A stretch of DNA of 64,000 bases from Lasiosphaeris hirsuta (Eukaryota; Ascomycota; Sordariomycetes; Sordariales; Lasiosphaeriaceae): contig JAUKUA010000002.1 of the NCBI GenBank assembly GCA_030549175.1, positions 6,200,001 through 6,264,000 on the forward strand, given 5' to 3'. This document shows positions 1-12,578 of this stretch, in pieces. The notes beneath the pieces were generated by a model. The model was not told the DNA's origin and ran no database searches. It worked only from the letters and a program-made list of their open reading frames with translations. A program made the translations under genes and the position numbers. Position 1 is the first letter of the stretch. Each line of letters begins with the position of its first letter.

Positions 1-345
1 CAGAATCAGTAATGACGTGGGGAGAGCATCCGTCAAACGCCGACCCCGAAATGGCAGGCGGTGAGTAAGTGGGACCTCTTGGCGCCCCTGCGTAAGGTCT
101 TGGCATTCCGGGGAGAACTTGCCCTCGTGCCCCACTGGCCCTTGTGTCAGTCCCGCGAACGGATTTCGACTTTGCGATCTCCCGTCGCGAATTTTCTGTC
201 GAGCCAAGGTGTCGCTATATTCCTCGATTCTGGCCAACACAAATGGTTCCTCAGATTCATATGCGCTACTGCTGTCCTTAAAATCACCTCAATTCTTCGT
301 CAACGGGAGACAAACAGCTTGCCGTCACGCATCCCGAAGCGTAAG
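1..345. other. 5' flank of POP7, no gene seen
   Basis: Several frames are open here, but none shows a recognisable domain. The stretch most likely holds the promoter and leader of the downstream POP7 gene. I see no clear TATA element. Confidence 0.5.
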
Positions 346-1051
346 ATGCCTTCAAACCAAAGTATGGAACCCGGCGACCCCAAACCACTGGTCAACCGGC
401 CCGAAGCGAAGCTGCCTCGTCTACCAAAAGGTATCACCACCCTCTCCCTCTTCCAACGATCTCTAACCCGACCCTCATGCAGGCTCCCGCATCCACAAAC
501 GCTCCCTCCCCTCTCTCTCGCACACCCGGCGCCAGCCCGCCAAAGGCGCAGCCACGAACAGCAGCAGCAGCAGCAGCAGCTCCTCCAGCGCGCAGCTGCC
601 CGGCTGCGACCTCGACGGCTACCGCATGCCGCCTCGCGCGCCGCACACCGTCCTCATCAAGGTGACTTCCTCGGCGCCCTTCATGTCGCTGGTCAAGCGC
701 GTCCGCGCCGGGCTCGACACAGGCCCGCAAAAGACAAAGGGGCTGCCCCTGACGGCGCGGATCGCCGCGCTGGGGGTGGGTGGCGCTGCCGCCACGATAG
801 AGGAAGCCCGGGGCCCCATCACCGACGCCTTCGACGACGTGGTCCTCGTGGCCACGGGCCGGGCGATCCAGAAGGCGCTGGAGGTGGGTGCGTTTTTCAT
901 TCGCAACAAGGAGCTCGTGGTGCTGTTCCGGACCCGGTCGGTCGCGGCGATTGACGATATCGTCGCTGAGGACGAGGATGCCGACGTGGAGGACCAGGTT
1001 CGGGTTAGGCACGTCAGCTGCGTCGAGGTTGGGATTCGGTGGGCAAAGTGA
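346..1051 (+). CDS. POP7: Pop7/Rpp20-like subunit of RNase P and RNase MRP
   Basis: Protein subunit of nuclear RNase P and RNase MRP, which process tRNA and rRNA precursors in the nucleus and nucleolus. Two exons, 346-430 and 483-1051, are joined over a 52-nt intron (GTATCA donor, TGCAG acceptor) and give about 217 aa. The Alba-like fold starts near residue 77 (PRAPHTVLIKVTSSAPF) and runs through a GRAIQKALEVGAFF helix to the end. The terminal RHVSCVEVGIRW strand matches Pop7/Rpp20 C-termini. A run of ten serines, mostly AGC codons, lies between the N-terminal leader and the Alba region. An in-frame ATG at 364 could be used instead of 346. Family assignment is fairly secure. Exon 1 rests on phase and splice signals only. 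Confidence 0.82.
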
Positions 1052-4000
1052 GGGTTCATGGGAGTAGGTTTACTTTGCAGCATGGTGCTATAGGTATTAC
1101 TTCAGCGGCAACGCGTCTTTCATGGGGGATTGCATGGCTCCAGGCGTTTGTTTGGGTGGGTGGACTTCATGTCGGCGTTGGTATGTTTACAGCTCTATTC
1201 AGGGATATGATTTGAGCTCACATTATTCGCAACAAGATTGTATTCAGGTGTCCACACATCGCTGCTGCTAGGCGGATATCGGTAGGGAGAGTCAGGCGGT
1301 CACACAGACACGGCAACCGTGCGAGGTTACAAATCGACAGGGCCAGGTCAGGTTACAAACCGCCACAGACTCGACTCGCAGTGTTACATTCTCCAATAGC
1401 AGCTATGTCGAGAACCACGGTATAATATCCCAGATAGATAGTGGCTCTACTGGCTGTCAGATACCCTAGGTGTATGCACAGACAAATCGGTCATCTGAGT
1501 AAAAACAAAACAAGGAATGTCTACACCAAAAGACGTCAGGTTTTAGCCATCGCTCATCTTCGTCAATCAGGAGAGGTGCCCTAGAAATGTTGCGTGCTTC
1601 GTCATAGTGGAAGCTCTGTCACTCATCGCCAAGGGGATGGCGTCAACACCCCTATATCTCAGCGTCATCGTGTGATATTGCTTTGACAGCGCGTTTCCCT
1701 CCCCTCTCTCCGGGAAACGATCGACTTGAGATTCCTGCTCACGAATCTCACCCGGGTGATCCCATCATGCCGCCAAACCACGATCGACAGGCGACCGTCC
1801 AAGTGCCCGGAAAGGGCAGAGAAGGTTGTACGACTCTGGGTGAAGATCGCAAAACGCCAGCGGCAACAGCCGACGAGGGCGATTTACCTGCAACAAAGAA
1901 CCAGCAGGTCGGTTTCAACTTATAAGGCGCGGCTTCTGGCCATCGGCCGACTTGGGCCTCCGTAATGGGCCGCTCAGATGCGACTGAGTAAACGGCCACA
2001 GAACGACAAGCTCAAGGCCCGTCATCTGACACAGTTTGCTGACCCCGTGCGGATCCGCCCGTCGTCGCACCTGAAACAGGCTTCTGTTCTGGTTAGACAG
2101 GGCGGGCGGGCCGGCCATGAGGCCACCTCTCGAGCACCGAAGCGTTAGCTTAGCCGTTTCACACATCGACTGGCCCAACTTCAACTCTGAAGTAGGAAAT
2201 CCTGATTCCACGCAGCAGAATAAACCCGAGGGCTTGGGAAGAATATGCGAGAGGAAATCACTGCGCGTCCGTCGGGCCCCAGTGGATTCCCGGCTGGGAT
2301 AATACCGGCCTTGACGAGGGAGTGGTGTCATTCGGCAGCAGAGGGCTGCAGGCTCAATCAACGCAATCACCGCTCATCTGGGGGTTCATGGTGCACCAGT
2401 GCAGGCTATCGGGAATAGCGTGCCGACTCACCAGGCTCACGGTAATGACTGCTGCCTTTTCTTGTGCAGGCACTCAGCCTGGTGAAGTCGGCAGACATCA
2501 TTGTTTCCGCTCCTCCGACTCTTCGCATGAACTACTGACTATCCAGACCGGGCAGCTGCTGCGTGCGGGAGCATTGGCAGTTTCGATTATCCTTCGAGAT
2601 AATATGCGCCCGTACTATGGGAGCCAGAATAGAACTGTCGAACAGCCTCCTGACAAGCCACGGTTTAGGATCTCGCGTGCACAAGTTTTGGAGCAGTCCG
2701 GACTAAGGCCGCTGCGCCCATCGTTATTAGGCTGGCAGGTATATGCTGCGAGAATGAAGTGGCTGCCGTTGCCTCGCACAATACCGAAAGGATGATGGCG
2801 GGTGTGCCGCTTTGCGGAGAGATCGTGGCGAAAGAGAGCCGAGGATAGTTAGCGAGACTCCGTGCCACGATCTCATTCATGCGGATTCTCCCAAAACGTC
2901 TGGCCTAAGCTATGGGGTGTTGCGTAGAAACAGTCATCATGACTTAGCATCTTATTTGTCGGGCGTTGGCAGCGCAGGCAACGGTCACATCTGTCGACGA
3001 GGACGAGGAAGGCAAGGGGCAAACAAGAACAATTAGATTGGTCTTGCAGTCGGGGGAAGGGGTCTCTGGGGAAATCGACACATGGATCACCGCCCTCCCC
3101 TAGAAGACCTTTTTCTGGGGTTTGGGCGGATTCTCATATCGAAAAAGCTCGCTCGGGAGATGGTTTGCGCAATGTCATTTTTGAGAACCAACCAACCACG
3201 GTCGCGATGTTGTCATGGCGTCCTCGCCCACGGTCCGTGGCTATCGGTCGTCGCTGTCGCAATGACAACGATCGTTTTTGGACGGTGGCTGGTGTCGCTT
3301 CCACTTTAGCCAACCGTCTGCCCTCCGCACGGCCCACTCTTTGACGCAGGAACAGCGTTGGAGCGTCCAAGCACGGTCGCTGTCTCAGGGACCCTGGCGC
3401 ACGACGACCAATGAGCGGCGCCTCAGGTTTGGGAGCTCACCCCTGCGCAAGGGCAAATTACACAAATTTCACCAAATGTGGGATTTCGCCTAGGAACTGG
3501 CTCAGATTGAACCACAGGCCGCGGTCGCCCAGACTCACTCACGAGCAAGCGACGCACCAAGCGCGACTCGAAGCGATGGAAACCTCGTGAGAAATGCTGT
3601 GCTGCGCGGTGATGAATCTCCCGCCCAAAATTGAGCCATGCCTGTCGAGGGCCCAGCGAGATTATTTACAAAGCGGCGGTGCGCAAGTGGCCTGGCTCAG
3701 AGAGTGCCCCAGAAATAGCGAAAAAGTAGCGCCACCAGTGAGAGAGCGCAGGCCGTCAGCTGAGAGGATTCTCGAAGACTGATAAATTCTGGATGAATTC
3801 GAGCCGCCTGTGGCTGTGATGTGTGTGGGTTGGGCGGTGAGCGACACCACAACCGTCGTTAGCGAAGTCGCGGGGAGCAAAACTGCCTGAAATTTGGCCT
3901 GTAATCTCCCGCTTGAAACTGGAAATGAGGTGTACTGAACCTTTGAACCGGGCCGCCTGCCTACCACAAAGCTGCCAAACCCGGGCAGCGGGGTGGTACA

Positions 4001-4944
4001 GTCTACCTCACGCCCGCTCGTCCGTTTCGCCAGTGTATGCGCATTCTCGATTGGTTCGGGCGAGTTTGGGTCTGCTGGGTTTGAGGTCCGGCTTTCCTAT
4101 GTACCTGAATTCGCGATTTGGTCCTAGAGTTTGTTTGTCTGCGAGCCCTCCCGGCCTTGTAGATAGGTAGGTATTACCGCAGGTTTGTAGTAATCTAGCC
4201 TCCCTCCACGGCCTTCCATTCGCGAATTTGGGGAAGGGAAGGGGGGGGGGGGGGGGGGCGAGTTGGGCGAGTGTTTTTTTGCCGCTTGCAATCAGAGACA
4301 CACACACAAGACAGGGCAGGGTGGCAGGGAAGGTGTCGACAGGTGTGGGTGTGATAAGCTAGGGTCCCGTGGGTCCCTGTCAAGAATATGCAGGTCCCGC
4401 GATCCTCTCGTGGCGCCAACGCCGTGGTGGGGAAGGCGCGAGGTACGTACCCTATTGTGTCACTGCGAATAATGGCCCAATACCCCCCAGTCATCGCCCA
4501 TTTCGTCGTCGGCTCTTTTGAGTTGGCCTTGGCGCAGGTCCATCTCATTTGCGCCGGCATCCCCCCCCCAGATATCGTGGGCTTCTTCCCTATCTTCCCC
4601 CTGTTTCCCGACTCCTCCTTGACCTTCACACCGTTTTCCTCTTTCACCTCCGCAAACAACACCCTCCCACAGACTTCGTTGGCAAAGTCTACCCTGCAAC
4701 CATCCGACCTTGAGTACTTGAAGTATTCAGTCAGTCATTCTTTCCCAAACCATCTGCCAGCAGACCAGCAACGATCAACGATCAACACCTCGTACATCAC
4801 GTATATCACTCGCGCTTAGGCCGAAACCACCAAGGAGAAAGAGTTATTAGAGAAGGAAGGGCAAATTCGCGACGTCGACGTTAGCACACAGCAAACTACT
4901 TCCACCGTGGATTTTCAGCATCCTCAGAGAATAGCGCCAACACA
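1052..4944. other. Intergenic region, about 3.9 kb
   Basis: No open frame here looks like a conserved protein. An 18-nt poly-G run lies at 4241-4258, followed by a short CA repeat near 4300. The last 250 bases before the next gene are CA- and CT-rich, like a fungal 5' leader. Confidence 0.6.
4241..4258. repeat. Poly-G tract, 18 nt
   Basis: Uninterrupted G run in intergenic DNA, one of nine G or C runs of 13 nt or more in this window. Confidence 0.9.
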
Positions 4945-5271
4945 ATGCATTTCTCAACCTTAGTCACCGCCCTGCTCCTGCCGCTGGTTGCAGTCGCAAA
5001 GGCACCGGAGTCGGACGCTCTCAGCACCACAACCTGCACCAGTTACGAGACCCTCACCAAGACTGTTACCCTTTCCAAGGCTGGCGTCACTACCATCTCC
5101 GGCAACGGCACCACCGCCTTCAGCAGCCCGACGCCCACCATCGTCAGGGCGCCCGCCACCACCACCACCGGCCTAGCTGCCCCATCCAAGACTGGTGCTG
5201 CCTCGTCTTTCGGCGCAGCAAACGCTGCGTTCGCGGCCGTGGCCGGCATGGCGGTTGCTGCGTTCCTATAG
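4945..5271 (+). CDS. Small Ser/Thr-rich GPI-type cell-wall protein
   Basis: Single-exon gene of 108 aa. Residues 1-19 form a signal peptide (MHFSTLVTALLLPLVAVAKA). The body is Ser/Thr-rich, with a TCTSYETLTKTVTLSKAGV stretch typical of small fungal wall proteins and one NGT glycosylation site. The last 20 or so residues (NAAFAAVAGMAVAAFL) are small and hydrophobic and end in no charged tail, as in GPI-attachment signals. The ATG sits after a CA-rich leader (caacacaATGc). It is expected at the plasma membrane or wall. The specific function is unknown. Two cysteines at most, so it is not a cysteine-rich effector. Confidence 0.75.
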   Translation: MHFSTLVTALLLPLVAVAKAPESDALSTTTCTSYETLTKTVTLSKAGVTTISGNGTTAFSSPTPTIVRAPATTTTGLAAPSKTGAASSFGAANAAFAAVAGMAVAAFL

Positions 5272-7717
5272 TGCAGAACCAAACAGACTTTGAAGAGGCG
5301 GATCATGGAGGAGGACCAATGATGGACAGCACTGTCAACCCCGAATCCTTCGATGCGAACATCATCTCAACTATTTCCTTTGTCAAAAGAAGCAGCGAGG
5401 CATTCTTCATTTGGGACGAGCATTCTTGCATGAGGAAACGACCTTTTCCATTATCAATGGGTAGCGGATCGAGAATGGCCCGGTCCAGCACGACCAGGAC
5501 GACGAGAAAGAGTTGGGGAACGAACCGAACTGGCGACATGTCAACCTGGGATAATAGCAACGGGTGATGAAACTGGGAGCCCTCGAATTCCGCCGCCACT
5601 CTGCTTTTTGCCACCTTTCTTCCTTCGGCACCATAATGTTTTACCCTTCTCGAGTTCAGGCAGGCCCGAGGCACACGGCCATTGATCATACCGCCTCGGG
5701 GGGATCCCCTCACAAACTTACCTTTACAACTTCTTTTTCACTTGATATCCATTTTCTTCACTTCGTTCTACCGGCACCAGCACGCTTCGCAGCCAGGGAC
5801 TCGCTTGAGTCTCTCCATTGCCCACCCAACTTTTGTGGCCGCTTGCGGCCCGCTTCACGCGAAACTCCTTGATACCCATCTTTCTTCTACCTTCTGTCTA
5901 CCACGTTAAAAAATGTGGGGAGGGGAGACTCGGGTAGAGAAGCGTGCGATGGTTCTTTTGCTGGCCGGACTTGCGGGGAGGCGCGGAGATCTAGATGGAT
6001 CTTTTCTGCTTCCAATTTATTCGACATATTCTCGATGATGGGAATATGGGCGGACGGAGAAATTTTTTCTCTTTTGCCCCCTTTTTGGGCTTGGGCTTTG
6101 GCTTTGGCGGGAGGTTTTACCGGGGAGAGGTTTTGATGACGGGACGGGACGAAAGGCAAACGAGAGGAACCGGGTTGCGGGAGATACTTACCTTTTATTG
6201 CTCTTCTTCATTCACACACCTTCAACTTCTTTTACTTCGCCGCCTTCAAAAGTTGTCGATACCCCTATTTTATTTGCGATGATATGTGAGGGACGCGAGA
6301 GGAGGGATGGGATGATGATGACCGATGAAAGATGAGGTTGTTTTTTTACATTTGCGCACGCGTTTTACATCTGCCCGATTATTTGCCCTTGGCTTGACTT
6401 TTGCGACTGCTCATATGTTCGGCGGAGATACTTGTACTTGTACATAGGCGCTTTTTCAGGCGTCGTGAAATTTAGCTCAAGCATATTGTAAACCAACCTC
6501 CCAAGATATTCCCGATTATCAATTGTGAGGCTCAAGTTATACAGACCGCTAGTCGGAGGTTGATTCATCGGCCCAAGCGACTGGGAGCGCTGTGCTGTTG
6601 GCGCGCGATACCCACTCCTCCACACCACCTACCCACCCACCCGAGAGCATGGAAACAGGCATCTTCGGCAAAACCTAATCGATCCGACCATCAGAGAGTG
6701 CTGCTGCCCACCAATGTAACATCAGCTCCCCCTCTCTGCTTCCCAGGTCCCAAAGTCCCAACAGGACGCAAAATTATTGCCCTCGCATATCACCGTCGCA
6801 TCGCATTCGCATCGCATTCGCACCTCCGGCCTCTCTCTCCGCAACAACGCCTTGTCTTATCTAGTGTACATACTTTCCTTTTTCGTCGGCCCGAGATGTC
6901 AGACCCATTTGTTTGTTTTCCCGCCCAGCGCCAATCACGTCATGCACATTGCATTCTCACTACCGCCGAGAAAGACAAGAAAAAAAGCCACGGGGAGTCG
7001 GCCCTCGTTGATCGGAAAAGTGCCAAGTCCATTAGCCCATGTCTCTCCTCGTCACAAGTTGCCCGTCAGTGCGCTAGGCTTGCCACTGCCGTTGCCCAGA
7101 CCTGTGGCCGCGGGCGACGGCTGTGGGCGCAAAAAGAAAACAGCCCCAGGCGTGGCGGAAGGCGTACGAGGAGCAACCAGCCGGACTCTCCCCACCTCAC
7201 TGCACTGCACCCACCTAACCCAGGGGGGAGGGGGGAATGAACCACCACAGCGATTTGCCGCACTCCACTGAACCCCATGAACCCACCGGAGCAGACCCTG
7301 GGCCCAGAGTGGATCAATTTCATCCCCTGCAAGTGATCGTCTTCTCCACTGTTTTCGAGGTTGAACGACATCGCATCTAGGTCAACCACTGGGAGCCCCC
7401 TTCTAGTCCGACACATCAGATAACCCCTTCAGCGGCGGGCGGATTCTTCCCCCTCACCGTCTGCATCATCGGGCGCACCGACAAATTTAGTACTTGAGTT
7501 ACAAAGGGTAGAACAACTAGCCTACTGAATTGATAACAGGTAGCAGCCATAGCTGACCAAAAATTGCCCAACAACTACCAATACATCCGGGCATTCCCGG
7601 CCAAGATGAGTTTCGACCATACTGAAAACTACTTGCTCAGATTTCCTGTTGCCCAAAAATCTCATCACATAGGCCTAAATTGGCCGTCGGTTTTCCCAAG
7701 CCACGTCAAACGCTGCC
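5272..7717. other. Intergenic region, about 2.4 kb
   Basis: No supported gene. Open frames on both strands at 6560-7271 are low-complexity, Pro/Arg/Ser-rich and overlap one another. The genes on both sides end here or upstream (GPI-type gene on plus, GH55 on minus), so this is mainly a region between two 3' ends. Confidence 0.6.
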
Positions 7718-10227
7718 TTAAAATCTAAAGACCGCTAGGGTGCTCGCAAAATTGGCAAAGTTGTCCTTCCAATATGCCACGTCCGCACCCTCTCGCGTCA
7801 CCATGCTGACCGTCCCGACAGTGTTGAGGTTATATACCTCGACCGTCATCGCACCCGGTTCTCCTCCATTGGCCGATCCAACCGAGAAGATGCGGCCCTG
7901 GCAGTTCTCGCCCATGTCTCGCGTGCTGCAGTTCGTCTCGTAGTTGTTGAAGAAGCTGTACAATCCAGCCCCAAACACAACCACATTCTCTGAGCTCAAG
8001 ACCCGGAGACCCCACGCCATGGCACACGGCGGGTTCCCTGGCAGGCCGCTGTCGCCTTGACAATCCAGGTCAAAATCGGGATCCCACAGGGCAAGGTTTC
8101 GCTCGACGAAAGGATATGGCGCCGGTGGGTTCGGCTGGTAGTATGGCGTCTCGGTCTGGATCTGACCCATCCAAATATCCGATGCGTTGACAAGCTGATA
8201 CTGATACAGAGTGTGGTGCTCGACAGAAGTGCCGACAAGCCAAACCCGCGACGCCTCAATCAATAGCCCGCGCCCTGCAAACACGGTGATGCGCGTCATG
8301 TTCAAGTCCTCAATATCGTGGTCGGCAACCCACAGCCAATTGTTCTCCATGTACAAGTTCTCGGCAGACTGCGTGATATGCATGCTAGTGTGCGCCGCAA
8401 TGCAGGCGGGATCGACTTGGTTGACCTGCTTGGGCGTAATGGGGCACTCAGCAACCTGAAGTTCGGATCCCGCAAACCCGCCGATGCGGGTGTGGACATC
8501 CCACAGGCCCGAGGGCAAGCTTCCGCCGTAGTAAGAGTTCGCTGCCGGCGTCTTCAGGTTGTACTGAATCAGCACTGCGCCGGCCGTGGCACCCTGGGTC
8601 GACACAATGACATCGCTCATCTCAATGTAGCCCGCCTCGCCTGGCGTGCCAATCATGACGACAGGGTGTGGGTTGTTGATGTCGGAGAACTTTGGCCCAG
8701 ATGCCATGATGACAGCCGAAAGCGCTTCGCCGACAATGCGGGCGCCGGCCGGGATGTAGACAGTGTCCGAGACTCTGTAGTACCCCGCATCAAGAAAGGC
8801 AACAGACGTTAGGTTGTTTATCGACGCCAACAGAAAGAGCTGGTTCAGAGCGTTGGTATCATCGGTTATGCCATCACCAGCTGCTCCCTGCTGCCGTGCC
8901 GATATGAACGCCGATGGGGGATAGTCTTCGTACTGCGGCTTCGACCGCTCGTAGTACAAGTTTCCACGCTTCAAGTCCGCCGGTTGGTAGAAGAAAAGGG
9001 AATCCCGTCCGTTGAAGTGGTACGGGCCTTCTGGCACATATATGTTGCCCTGGAGGTCGACTCATCAGCGCCATTTGCATGCTCGGGGGCAAGAAACTTA
9101 CAGCCACATAGCCCCAATCCCAAACCATCCCCGAAGAGTCTCCCAGTAGCAACGGCTGCCCATCGGCCCCCTGCAAGACAATCGGCACGTTCATGTACTC
9201 GACATTCTCGACCACTAGCGAGCCTTGGCCGGTGCTGTTGTCGAGGCTACGGCCAGTGACCAAGGCAACTTCGACATTAATAAACTCGCTGTCAATCAGC
9301 GTAGCTGAGCCCACATGCGTTGCAGACATGTTGATGCCGACCTGGCAGTCAATGATATTGATCGACTTGTAAGTCCAACCCCAGTTCCAGATTTGCAGAA
9401 TGGCCGTCTGGGCACCAAAGAAAGTCAGGTTCCGCATCGTGTACTGCTGGTTGCCGAACTGGGCGCCATATTGACCGCCAACAAAAACCAGATCGCTCAG
9501 CAATCCACCGCTGCCCTCTTCCATGAAGATGCCCGTATGGGTATCGCCCGGCCGGATCGAAAGCTTGAAGACGCAGTTCTGGATCGATGTCGCCTGGGAA
9601 GACGGCCAATGGACGGCAATTGCGGGTCCTGGGATGGCGGTTGTGTCGAACATCAGGTTGCGGACCTGCCTGAAGAATACGTTGGTGCTGATGAAGTTGA
9701 GCTCTGGAAAATCAGGGGATCAGCATGGAGTGTAGGCCCTTCAGCACAAGTGTAGCACCCACTTCCATTGTCCATATAGGGGTTGCTCTCGAGGAGTCCC
9801 ATTGTGGTGGAGCGAAAGCTGGCGGCGCCCTTGATGACGGGCATGTCGTTGGGATCGCCAATGATCTGGGTGTAGTAGTGAACGATGATGGAGTTGGTGA
9901 CAAGGTATGTTCCAGGGGGGAAGTACACCACGGCGGGTGTCGTGGTCGTGCCGACGCATTGGTAACCGATACAGCGATTGCCAAAGCTAATGGCAGCGTT
10001 GATGGCCGCGGTGTCGTCGGTAACTTGACAGGTCAGTCGGACTCCCTCGGGGAAATCGTGGCATCCTTACCTCCATCTCCCACGGCGCCAAAGGCTCGGA
10101 CATTTCTGAAGATGGCGTAGCTCTTGTCAGGGTTGAACGATGCGACTCCTCTGTGGGGGATGTCTGCCATCCAGAAGCTGGCCTGGACGGCCGACACGGC
10201 AAGGAGCAAGAAAGCGAGAGCCCTCAT
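7718..10227 (-). CDS. Secreted GH55 exo-beta-1,3-glucanase
   Basis: Predicted secreted glucan 1,3-beta-glucosidase acting on beta-1,3-glucan (own-wall remodelling, nutrition or mycoparasitism). Exons on minus: 10227-10071, 10023-9763, 9703-9102 and 9049-7718, giving 783 aa, the usual size for GH55. Introns are 47-59 nt with GTAAG/GTAAGT donors at the first and third; the second donor (GTGGGT) is weaker. The signal peptide is residues 1-16 (MRALAFLLLAVSAVQA). The protein holds two pectate-lyase-like beta-helix halves, each opening with a GA.GDG...DDT.A.N motif, near residues 46-64 and 392-408. This duplicated layout is the GH55 hallmark. Several N-glycosylation sites (NLT, NMT, NMS, NCS) fit a secreted enzyme. 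The exact activity (exo versus endo) is inferred from the family. Confidence 0.9.
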
Positions 10228-10340
10228 GGTGATCTTCCAAAAGAGAGAAAATGAATGTGGGATAACGAGCGTGGTTAGTTGTTGTATTGAAGGAGTGTGA
10301 TCAAAGAAGGGAAGGAAGGGAGGCCACGCGAGGTGGAAAA

Positions 10341-10357
10341 GGGGGGGGGGGGGGGGG
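10341..10357. repeat. Poly-G tract, 17 nt
   Basis: Uninterrupted G run about 115 bp upstream of the GH55 start codon, C-rich on the transcribed direction of that gene. Confidence 0.9.
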
Positions 10358-11924
10358 CTTTGCAACAAAAGTACTCGCTCGAGGTCGGATGCAGAGGTCA
10401 GCCGGCTCTGTCGCAGCCGCGAGGGAATACCGGTGGAAATTATCAGCCAAGGAACTATGGCACGCATTGTTGACGCGGGGCTGGTGGTGTTCGTCAGAGC
10501 AGGTCAGGAAGGAGCGGGGCAGTCAAGTGCGACGGCAGCTTCCCTCACTCGGATAGTCTGTGACCAGGCAGTCTCACCATCAGTAATCTGAGGCTTTTCG
10601 CCCGATTCTCCGCCAAAATACCCTCCAGCAAGAGCAGTTTCAGCATCTCGCTGGCGCGATCCCTCGCACCCTCCGCCGTCCAACGCCTTACCGATCCAAC
10701 AACCTAGGTTAGGGAGCAACGCCATGCCGGTAAACGTTGACTATAGCCTCTTTCGATCGCCGGTAAGTTCACAGGTGATCTAATAAGCCGAATACAAAGG
10801 GGATGCCGTAGTGTAGACATTACGTGTCACCCGATTACCGAGGCGAGGCGAGGTCACTGCCCTGGCAACTGCCGGCTCTCGCAAAGTCAATATCTCGAGT
10901 CGATGACTTTGCTGCAGCTTCCCCGTCTCGCAACAGGGGCTTTCATTTAATTCTTGACATTGGTGCTAGTGCTGAAGCTGGATATATCAGCTACAACTCT
11001 CCCGCCCATTGTTGATACATGGTTGACTGATGGTGAAGAAAGGGGAAGCCAAGCTGAGGTCGCCACTGACGTAAGCGGACAGCCAGTGGATGCTCTAACA
11101 AATTCTGCCTGGCAATCGCAGCCTCCCTGATAGGCCCCCTCCCCCTCCCTCTCAAAAAAAAACCTCTATTGCACAATGCGTCGTTCTACGGCGCCTTTCC
11201 AGAACGCTTTTTACTTCCATCTCTCGAACCAATAATGTCGGGTTGAGCCCACCTATCCGCTCGTCTGTTTCCCTTCCATTTTGCTTCCAAAGCCCCTTTC
11301 GAACTTCCCGCTGAGGCACCGTTCTTTGTTCTCACACACACCACCACCTAATTTTCTACACTGCTACCCCATTCACACATTTGAGGACAAAGACAACACT
11401 GCTATATTCTTTTTGATCATGCTGCATTCCCCAGTGCACTTCTGCCTTCGGGCTCCAAGCCACCGTCTCACAACTGCAACGGTAACTCATCCCCTCCCTG
11501 CCCACTCTACCAACAATCATGACCATTACTGGGTTTATTGTTTCCCGGGCGGGTCGAGACTCAGAGGCCCCCGGTTTGCCTTCGGCCAAAGCTCGTCAGC
11601 AGCCGACTACAGCTCTAATATCCGAGGGTCAACCTCATGACTTCCTTGACGCCCCAGCCCGCAATAAAATGGCCACCTCTCGGTCAGCCCCCTCGCCGGC
11701 CAGGCCAACAAAAATGGATGGAATCGACGACTACCTGGCCGACAGCTGTATTGTGATATAGCATACCTGCCGACAACTTTCTGCCGAAACGCAACATGAG
11801 GCTGTTCACTTGTCAGGCAGTTCTTATTGAACGGTAACGGACCAACTTAGTGTGACTATAGCTCTTTTGACTGCATGAAGCACCCCAAAGGCTGCACTGT
11901 CTGCTGTCTCTCTCACCACTCGAA

Positions 11925-11932
11925 TATATAAT
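11925..11932 (+). promoter_or_regulatory. TATA-like element of the glycine-rich gene
   Basis: TATATAAT lies 88 bases before the ATG at 12020, a spacing that would leave a leader of about 60 nt. Inference from sequence and spacing only. Confidence 0.35.
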
Positions 11933-12019
11933 GGTTACTTGAACCTCGACCAGCAGTGTTGTCGCTCGACAGCGCTCCAAGTGCGTACCTGCCACAAAAC
12001 GTCCCGGAATCGCTTCAAA

Positions 12020-12578
12020 ATGCGACTTGGCTATCTCACAATCTACCTGGCACTAGGGGTCCCCCTAGTTAGCGCTGCTGCGAGCGGTGGCTCGTACGGT
12101 CGAGGCAAGGGTCTCGCAAATAACATCACAAAGGTGTTGGTACCCCAGCCCCTATTTAGCTCCACAACGTGAAGGGTGTACAACTGACTTTGGCATGCAA
12201 AGCGATTCCGTAAATACGGCTGTAACTTATGCCTTGCCCGAGGAGGTCGACTTGGACTCCAACAGGAATGACCCAAACCGAACAGGCAATGTGAGCCATA
12301 AAGGCGGCGGTGGGGGAGGCGGCAGAGGCGGTGGAAGTAGTAGTGGCGGCGGGAGTAGTAGCAGCGGCGGAAGTGGCAATGGCGGAAGCGGCGGCGGCGG
12401 CAGCTAAGGAGGCTCCGGTGGTGGAACCGGCAGCGTTGGCGGTCCCGTTATCGTTTGCAGTGACTGTAACGGCGCGCCGGCAGGAGGGAGTGACGGCAAG
12501 GCGGGCAACTCGGCGGTTGCTGCTGGGATGGCTATCGCGGCGGCCACCATGGCTGCTGCCGTCGTGGTGCTGGGATAG
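12020..12578 (+). pseudogene. Glycine-rich GPI-type secreted protein with in-frame TAA
   Basis: The ATG at 12020 opens a signal peptide (MRLGYLTIYLALGVPLVSA). A 55-nt intron, 12094-12148 (GTACGG to CCCAG, phase 2), would join it to a second exon. That exon encodes a short Asp/Asn-rich part and then a Gly/Ser-rich tract from about 12304. An in-frame TAA at 12405-12407 ends the tract. The same frame stays open afterwards to 12578 and encodes a Cys-Asp-Cys segment and a hydrophobic tail (AVAAGMAIAAATMAAAVVVL) that is a textbook GPI signal. The GPI tail in frame beyond the stop suggests a broken gene (possibly CAA to TAA), an unrecognised intron, or readthrough. The intron donor is weak, so the 5' model is tentative. 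Confidence 0.5.

Larger units (their letters stand above)
10228..12019. other. Intergenic region between divergent genes
   Basis: This region should hold the GH55 promoter (minus) and that of the glycine-rich gene (plus). A 17-nt poly-G run lies at 10341-10357. An 80-codon frame at 11519-11761 follows a CT-rich leader but resembles nothing I know and is not called. A TATA-like element lies at 11925-11932. Confidence 0.55.

Noticed and set aside
6560..7271. Overlapping frames of 164-226 codons
   Set aside because: They are Pro/Arg/Ser-rich, overlap in several frames and show no domain. Probably a non-coding region.
11519..11761. 80-codon frame with a CT-rich leader
   Set aside because: The leader is suggestive, but the protein (MTITGFIVSRAGRDSEAPGL...) matches no family I know. 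Support is too thin.
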